This document shows, in pieces, positions 58,558 through 64,000 of a stretch of 64,000 nucleotides of DNA (position 1 is the first letter of the stretch; each line of letters begins with the position of its first letter). The stretch comes from Oscillospiraceae bacterium (GTDB lineage Bacteria; Bacillota; Clostridia; Oscillospirales; CAG-272). Both the position numbers and the translations under genes were made by a program. Below the pieces are notes generated by a model. That model did not search any database. It had not been told where the DNA came from and saw only the letters and a program-made list of their open reading frames with translations. The stretch lies in contig SVTF01000002.1 of NCBI GenBank assembly GCA_015063905.1, positions 55,289 through 119,288 of the forward strand, read 5' to 3'.

Positions 58558-59691
58558 TTATTCTCCTTTTTCTATATTTTTAACGTAAGAACGGCGGCGT
58601 TTATGTTGCCTTTTATCAAAATGCTTCCATTGTGAGATCACCTGAACGTTGGTTTCAAGGTTTAGGTTGGTCTCGCATTTATTAGCCATTTTGGTTTCAA
58701 GCAGATGCAAAATGCCCGTTATCATAACGGCATTGATGCCCACGTTTTGATATTCCGGGCGCACGGCTATGAGCGCTAAGTCCATTATTTCGGGCTTGTT
58801 TACCGCGCGGAGTATTCTGATGAGAGTAGGCAGGGTCATTTTGCCCCCGCTTTTTTTGACCGCCTCGGCGATGGAAGGAAAGCAAAGGCCGAAAGCCACA
58901 ACCCTCTCGTTTTCATCGCAAATGAAAATAAGAAATTCCTTTTTAACTATGAGCATAAACTGGCTTACGAGCTCATCCTGCGCTTCCTTGGATATCGGAA
59001 CAGTGCCGTAAAGCTTGGAATAACACTCGTCAAGACATTCGAAGAATCCATCCTTGTATTGGTCGATGTATTGCTTTTTGGAAATTCCGTCTGTTTTGGC
59101 AATGTGCAGCTTATTCATGCTGAGGATTCTATCGGACACGCGAAACAGCATGTCGTTGCGAACGGGTGGCTCGCGTAGCTCAAATTCCAACCAATCTATC
59201 TCTTTTTGGAAGCCCGAGTCCTCCACGAGAGCGGGATAGTAGTCGAAGTTATATTGCTCCTCAAACGTGGAATCCTCGCCAAAGCCCTCGATCAGCAACC
59301 CCTCTCGGTCAAGATCATTATATCCCAAGGGACCGTGCAGAGATGTCATTTCGTGATTCCTCGCCCAATCTTCAACAGCGCCAAACAGCGCTTGTGATAC
59401 TTCCGTATCATCTATTGAATCGAAACGGGTAAAGCGCGCGTGACGCTCACCGTGCAGCTCGTTATATTGCTTTTGGATTATACCTTGAATTCGACCAACC
59501 ACCTTGCCGTCCTTTTCTGCTAAAAAGAATACGGACTCTGATATTTTGCGGTCGCCGCCCGTAGTCAAAAGCTTTTTTTCGTCGGAATACAGTGGGGGAG
59601 TGAATTGAGGACAGTTGCGGTAAAGCTCCAACGGAAGCTCGATAAATTTTTTGATATCTTTTTTTGAGCTTACTTGTCTTACAGTTATCAT
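58558..59691 (-). CDS. GNAT-like putative acyltransferase, 377 aa
   Basis: YRNCPQFTPPLYSDEKKLL, VVGRIQGIIQKQYNE, HGPLGYNDLDREGLLIEGF, ALIAVRPEYQNVGINAVMITGIL. Confidence 0.65.
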   Translation of the reverse strand: MITVRQVSSKKDIKKFIELPLELYRNCPQFTPPLYSDEKKLLTTGGDRKISESVFFLAEKDGKVVGRIQGIIQKQYNELHGERHARFTRFDSIDDTEVSQALFGAVEDWARNHEMTSLHGPLGYNDLDREGLLIEGFGEDSTFEEQYNFDYYPALVEDSGFQKEIDWLEFELREPPVRNDMLFRVSDRILSMNKLHIAKTDGISKKQYIDQYKDGFFECLDECYSKLYGTVPISKEAQDELVSQFMLIVKKEFLIFICDENERVVAFGLCFPSIAEAVKKSGGKMTLPTLIRILRAVNKPEIMDLALIAVRPEYQNVGINAVMITGILHLLETKMANKCETNLNLETNVQVISQWKHFDKRQHKRRRSYVKNIEKGE

Positions 59692-59715
59692 AAGTGCGTC
59701 CTTGTCAAAAGATTA

Positions 59716-60612
59716 TTATTCAAGCGGCTCGTCGTCGCGGCGCAGGAAAACGAGATTGTAGCCTGCAAGCCAAGGTCCGTTGTGGCATCCGCTGACGGGC
59801 GACATGATTACTGCATCGTGGTTGGTCTCAACTCCGTTTTTCTGCTCTATAACCTTCAGGGATTCAAGCAGGGAAGGACCCGTGTAAACGTGCCAGAGCA
59901 TGTAGTCTTTTGGATCGCGGTCGCCAATTTTTTCTTTTATAAGCTCGCAGGTGCGAGCCAAAGCCTTTTTAGGTGTTCTGACGCTCTCAAGGGCAACTAT
60001 CTCGCCCTCTTTATTGAAGTGAACAACGGGGCAAATGTTGAGCATCTGACCCATAAATGCCTTACCGCCCTTAAGTCTACCGTTGTAAATAAGGTAATCA
60101 AGCTTGCCGTCAACGCCGATAAACTCCTGATGAGCCATTATCCAATATAGCTCCTTCATTATGGTATCGGTGTCCACGCCCTCGGCGACGAGCTGTGCCG
60201 CGCGGACTGCCAGAAATCCCTCGATAAAGCATACTGTCTTTGAATCAAGAACGGTTATTTTGATCTTATCCTCGTAATCTTGGGCAACAAGACATATTTC
60301 GTTATACGTTCCGCCAAGACCGGAGCTTATGGCTATGACGATTATTTCGTCGTATCCATCCTCGATAGCCTTGTCAAAATGACTGCGGATCTCCGCAATC
60401 GTGGGCATTCCCGTTTTGGGAAGGTTATTTTTGGGATCTTCCATGGTTTCGAGTCTGTCATAGAATGCCACGGGATCAAGATCAAGTCCCTCGAGATATT
60501 CCTTGCCCTCATAATATACGTGTACTCTGATTATGTCAATGTCGAGATCTCTGTATCTTTCGGGAGCGTATTCGATGCATCCCGTTGAAGTGCACATTAC
60601 TTTTCTTTTCAT
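59716..60612 (-). CDS. DegV family (FakB-like) fatty acid-binding protein
   Basis: KTGMPTIAEIRSHFDKAIEDGYDEIIVIAISSGLGGTYN, VLDSKTV, NGRLKGGKAFMGQMLNICPVV. Confidence 0.9.
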   Translation of the reverse strand: MKRKVMCTSTGCIEYAPERYRDLDIDIIRVHVYYEGKEYLEGLDLDPVAFYDRLETMEDPKNNLPKTGMPTIAEIRSHFDKAIEDGYDEIIVIAISSGLGGTYNEICLVAQDYEDKIKITVLDSKTVCFIEGFLAVRAAQLVAEGVDTDTIMKELYWIMAHQEFIGVDGKLDYLIYNGRLKGGKAFMGQMLNICPVVHFNKEGEIVALESVRTPKKALARTCELIKEKIGDRDPKDYMLWHVYTGPSLLESLKVIEQKNGVETNHDAVIMSPVSGCHNGPWLAGYNLVFLRRDDEPLE

Positions 60613-60699
60613 ATTGTTCTTCCTTTACAAATTATTTGATAAATTGAGCCTCACATGCGTAAAGCATCAGCGCTCGAAAAACGCAGGTGTTTTGCGTTA

Positions 60700-61677
60700 T
60701 CAGTGCTTTCCGTTGAAAACATCTATGTTTGCCGCAAGGTTCAGCATCATTTCGATAACGCTTGATATTGACTTTTCGTTAGCTGCGCCGTGCGCCTTTA
60801 TTACGGGCTTTCTGATACCCAGGATAATGCCTCCGCCAAGCGACGCAAGATCGTATTTGGATGCAAGGTATCCCACAAGCTGCATGTATTCCTCCTTGCC
60901 CGTTTGCTTTGCGTATTTGACAATGTCGGTTATTATACGCTTGGCAATGCCCTCGGTTACCTTGAGCACCTGATTGCCGGCAAAGCCATCGCACACAAGT
61001 ACGTCACATGCGCCCGAAAGAGCGTTTGTTCCTTCCACGTTACCAACAAAGTTGATATCGGTTTCTTGGGCAAGCATTGCGTGTGCCTCCTTGACCGCCT
61101 TGTTTCCCTTGGTGGGCTCGGCACCGTTGGAGAGCAGAGCAACTCTGGGGGTATCAATTTTATAAAGATCCTTCATAAAGCTTGTGCCAAGATGGGCAAA
61201 GTGAACCAACGTAGATGCTCCGCAGTCGATGGTCGCACCTGTGTCTACAAGACAGGTAAATCCGCCGTTTTCGGCGGGAAGGACCGCCGCCAGCGCAGGT
61301 CTTACTCTGTCGGGTGTGGAAAGATATCTCATGCTTCCCGCAATGAGCGCGCCCGTGCTACCCGCGTTTATTACACCAACGATATCATCTCTTTGTGCCG
61401 CGGCTGCCAACGCTCTGACCAAGGATGAATCGGTTTTTTGGAAAAGCGCGGTAGAGGGACTGTCAAAGTTTGTGATGATCTCTGTTGTGCCAACTATTTC
61501 TACGCGATCTGTGGGCAACCCGTTTGCCTGACACTCGCGCTTGATTATGTTTTCGTCGCCGAATAGGCATACGGATAGCTCCGCGTGCGCGTTTAGCGCC
61601 GCGCCAACGCCTCGTATCATCATTTCTGGGCCCTTGTCGCTGCCCATAACGTCAACGGCTATTTTATACTGTGCCAT
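60700..61677 (-). CDS. plsX: Phosphate acyltransferase PlsX
   Basis: KIAVDVMGSDKGPEMMIRGV, GSTGALIAGSMRYL, CDVLVCDGFAGNQVLKVTEG. Confidence 0.93.
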   Translation of the reverse strand: MAQYKIAVDVMGSDKGPEMMIRGVGAALNAHAELSVCLFGDENIIKRECQANGLPTDRVEIVGTTEIITNFDSPSTALFQKTDSSLVRALAAAAQRDDIVGVINAGSTGALIAGSMRYLSTPDRVRPALAAVLPAENGGFTCLVDTGATIDCGASTLVHFAHLGTSFMKDLYKIDTPRVALLSNGAEPTKGNKAVKEAHAMLAQETDINFVGNVEGTNALSGACDVLVCDGFAGNQVLKVTEGIAKRIITDIVKYAKQTGKEEYMQLVGYLASKYDLASLGGGIILGIRKPVIKAHGAANEKSISSVIEMMLNLAANIDVFNGKH

Positions 61678-61692
61678 ATCATTCCTCCGTGT

Positions 61693-63351
61693 TTATTCTA
61701 TCGCCACGTAATAATCGTAAATTTCCTGACCGCCGATATACGTTGTGACCTCGCAATCGGGATAAAGCACCTCCAACTTTTCGGTGAGCTCAACTCTTTG
61801 AGCGTCGGATACGTGAGCGCCCACGAACACTGTTATTATTTCGCGCTCGTCCATGTCATCCAAAGCTTGAAGCATAGCGACGAGGGCATCCTCGGCGCAG
61901 CTTGCGGTGGCGGTTATTGCCCCGTCCGTAATGGCGATATAATCGTCTTTGTTGATCGATACGCCTCCGATAACGGCATCGCGCACGGCGCGGGTTATCT
62001 CGCTTGACACGACGCTTTCCGCGGCTCGTATCGCGCCCGCTACTAAAGAGTCAATGTCCGTAATACCGGGAGTTATTACCGAAAGGGCACTGTAGCCCTG
62101 CATAATACTTTTGGTTGGAACTATGTGAACGAAGCCGTTTTGCCAAATCTCCGATGCCTGCTGCGCCGCCAAGAAAACGTTTTTATTGTTAGGCAGAACG
62201 ATAATATGCTCGGAGTTGCATTTTTCAAACGCATCAATAAATTCTTCTGTGGAAGGGTTAGCGGTCTGTCCTCCGCATATTATTTCGTCGGCACCCATGT
62301 CTGAAAGCAACGCGCATAATCCCTCGCCCGAGGCAACGGTTACTACGGAATAAGGCTTTTTTGGTGTAGCCGGCTTTTTCTTTGGAGTATCTGACGATCC
62401 CGTATGGTCAAGCGACATGTTTTCAACCTTGACCGTGAGGAATTCACCGTATTTTTGGCATATTGCCATTACGCCGCCAGGAAAGAAGGTGTGTACGTGT
62501 ATCTTGACTACGTCTCCGTCCTTTACCGCAACAATGCTTTCGCCTCCAAGACTTTCAAGTTCGTTTATGATAATATCCTTGTCAAACGTGTCAGGATCTA
62601 CCTTGGCGTTCATAAGTCGCAGCAGGATCTCGGTGCAATATCCAAATTCCAGAATACTGTCCCTGGTAAATCTATTGATGTCTACGTTGTGTGCCTGCTT
62701 CTCGCCGTTGAATTTGTATGAGTCGATCTTGATTTTGCCCGTAAGAGAGGAATACATGCCAACGGCAATGCAAAGATATCCCGCGCCGCCCGAGTCGACC
62801 ACGTCGGCCTCCGCAAGGACGGGCAATAACTCCTTGGTTCGAGCCAGGGAGCGCTCCGCCTCCTCAATATGGAGTCTGAAAAAGTCATCAACGGAGGAAT
62901 TCTCGTCAATCTTGAGCCCTGCGTATTCTGTGCTTTCGCGGAATACGGTAAGTATAGTTCCCTCGGTAGGATTAGTTACCGCGTGATATGACTTTTCAAT
63001 TCCGCTTCTGTATGCGTTCAAAAGATCAACAGCAGTAACCGAATCGAGACCCTCCAACGCGTCAGTGATTCCCGAAAATATCTGGGAGAGAATAACACCG
63101 GAGTTGCCGCGAGCTCCAAGGAGCATTCCATGAGCGAATTTTTTCATAACATCGCCCACGCTTTCAATTTCAGATTCCGCTATTTCGCAAATGCCGCCCT
63201 CAATGGTTTTTGTCATATTTGTACCCGTATCTCCGTCGGGGACGGGAAAAACGTTAAGATCGTTTATTTCCGCAAGATTAGATCGTATATTTTCCGCGCC
63301 GCCAATGAGCATGGATTTCAGCTTTTTGCCGTCTAATATAGTCGTACTCAT
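61693..63351 (-). CDS. DAK2 domain fatty acid kinase subunit A-like protein
   Basis: NVFPVPDGDTGTNMTKTIEGG, GARGNSGVILSQIFSGI, DSGGAGYL; ATG at 63351 after GGAG. Confidence 0.9.
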   Translation of the reverse strand: MSTTILDGKKLKSMLIGGAENIRSNLAEINDLNVFPVPDGDTGTNMTKTIEGGICEIAESEIESVGDVMKKFAHGMLLGARGNSGVILSQIFSGITDALEGLDSVTAVDLLNAYRSGIEKSYHAVTNPTEGTILTVFRESTEYAGLKIDENSSVDDFFRLHIEEAERSLARTKELLPVLAEADVVDSGGAGYLCIAVGMYSSLTGKIKIDSYKFNGEKQAHNVDINRFTRDSILEFGYCTEILLRLMNAKVDPDTFDKDIIINELESLGGESIVAVKDGDVVKIHVHTFFPGGVMAICQKYGEFLTVKVENMSLDHTGSSDTPKKKPATPKKPYSVVTVASGEGLCALLSDMGADEIICGGQTANPSTEEFIDAFEKCNSEHIIVLPNNKNVFLAAQQASEIWQNGFVHIVPTKSIMQGYSALSVITPGITDIDSLVAGAIRAAESVVSSEITRAVRDAVIGGVSINKDDYIAITDGAITATASCAEDALVAMLQALDDMDEREIITVFVGAHVSDAQRVELTEKLEVLYPDCEVTTYIGGQEIYDYYVAIE

Positions 63352-63605
63352 AACATCTCCATAAATGTAAGTTCTTCGTAATATGAGCATATGTTTCCGC
63401 TCGCAAATTAAGACTTATCTTGTCCGCATCGGCAACATTTTCGCATATTACTTCGGTATTATACAATACAAATTATAACTCAATGTCAACGGCTTGGAAA
63501 TAATTGTAAAAATACATCAAATAGCGTCGGCGATCAGAACAAAAGAATCCGTTCATATATAGTGGTTAGAATCGGAAAAGGGATGGAGAGGGATTCTGAA
63601 CCTTT

Positions 63606-63624
63606 AACTCGGCATAGCCGAGTT
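63606..63624. repeat. Short perfect hairpin
   Basis: AACTCGGC-ATA-GCCGAGTT. Confidence 0.7.
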
Positions 63625-63652
63625 GTGGGAGTTCTCTTGACTCTCTACCATA

Positions 63653-63693
63653 GCAAATCAAAAAGACACCCGATGGGTGTCTTTTTGATTTGC
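63653..63693. terminator. Perfect 19-bp hairpin downstream of the partial minus-strand CDS
   Basis: GCAAATCAAAAAGACACCC (63653-63671) - GAT - GGGTGTCTTTTTGATTTGC (63675-63693). Confidence 0.75.
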
Positions 63694-63740
63694 GAAGAAC
63701 GAGTAAAAAGGTCAAAACCGAGGTAAAAGCCAACAAAAGG

Positions 63741-64000
63741 TCAACTTTTTTCCATTATTCTTGTACAATCACTGCATCTCCCAAAAGAATCTAAAGATAA
63801 TGGCTTTAAAACACGTTTAAGTTCTCTTCGAATGGCGCGATGTTCTAAATCGGAAATTTTTTGTGCGTTATCACAAACGAATCCTATATCATCAATACTA
63901 GGGTTATACCCCTGTGCTCCACAAACGACACACGTATTGATAAATCTTTTTGCAGATGGATTCCATTTCTCGATGTATAACGACTTTCCCTTTTTCGTGA
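63741..64000 (-). CDS. Partial CDS (C-terminus only), small CxxC protein of unknown function
   Basis: Read by hand from the right edge: SRKKGKSLYIEKWNPSAKRFINTCVVCGAQGYNPSIDDIGFVCDNAQKISDLEHRAIRRELKRVLKPLSLDSFGRCSDCTRIMEKS*; absent from the ORF track because its start lies outside the window. Confidence 0.6.
   Translation of the reverse strand, partial: TKKGKSLYIEKWNPSAKRFINTCVVCGAQGYNPSIDDIGFVCDNAQKISDLEHRAIRRELKRVLKPLSLDSFGRCSDCTRIMEKS

Noticed and set aside
63583-63625. tRNA gene candidate from GGTTCAGAATCCCTCTCC on the minus strand
   Set aside because: T-arm-like stretch has an extra base and no acceptor, D-arm or anticodon arm could be assembled.

Overview
This 64 kb window reads as chromosomal DNA from an anaerobic Firmicute of the Clostridia type. 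The basis is the T-box leaders, AAAGGAGG-type ribosome-binding sites, the TTGACA-N17-TATAAT promoters and the overall gene content. The left ~17 kb is a branched-chain amino acid cluster: a DUF1846 gene, then ilvA-ridA behind an Ile-type T-box, then ilvB-ilvN-ilvC behind a Leu-type T-box, coaX plus an ECF transporter S component, then ilvD-leuA-leuC-leuD-leuB-ilvE. The rest is mostly housekeeping: prfC, purC, rpsT, prfB, trmK, a Nif3 family gene, an RlmD-type methyltransferase, a Fak/PlsX/ACP lipid cluster, an ABC transporter and a GlpABC-like flavoprotein operon. Sugar-related genes (GH4, AraC regulators, a GH79-like protein, an unclassified 676-aa protein) are mixed in. I saw no CRISPR array, rRNA, convincing tRNA, prophage or intact transposase. 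The strongest unexplained signal is a family of ~80-100 bp GC-rich intergenic repeats with a long, often perfect stem-loop. In the six best copies the stem-loop end always sits next to a CDS boundary: 15-22 nt before the ATG of ilvD, leuC and leuB, or 9-16 nt after the stop of ilvE, purC and the GH79-like gene. Other items worth checking are a nitrilase/GDPD fusion, an ACP plus GNAT-like gene beside FakA/DegV/PlsX, an autoregulated divergent XRE pair with an operator inside a consensus promoter, prfB without the programmed frameshift, tandem TT-loop palindromes, and a perfect 19-bp hairpin near the right edge. Family names come from recognising motifs by eye; no database search was run.
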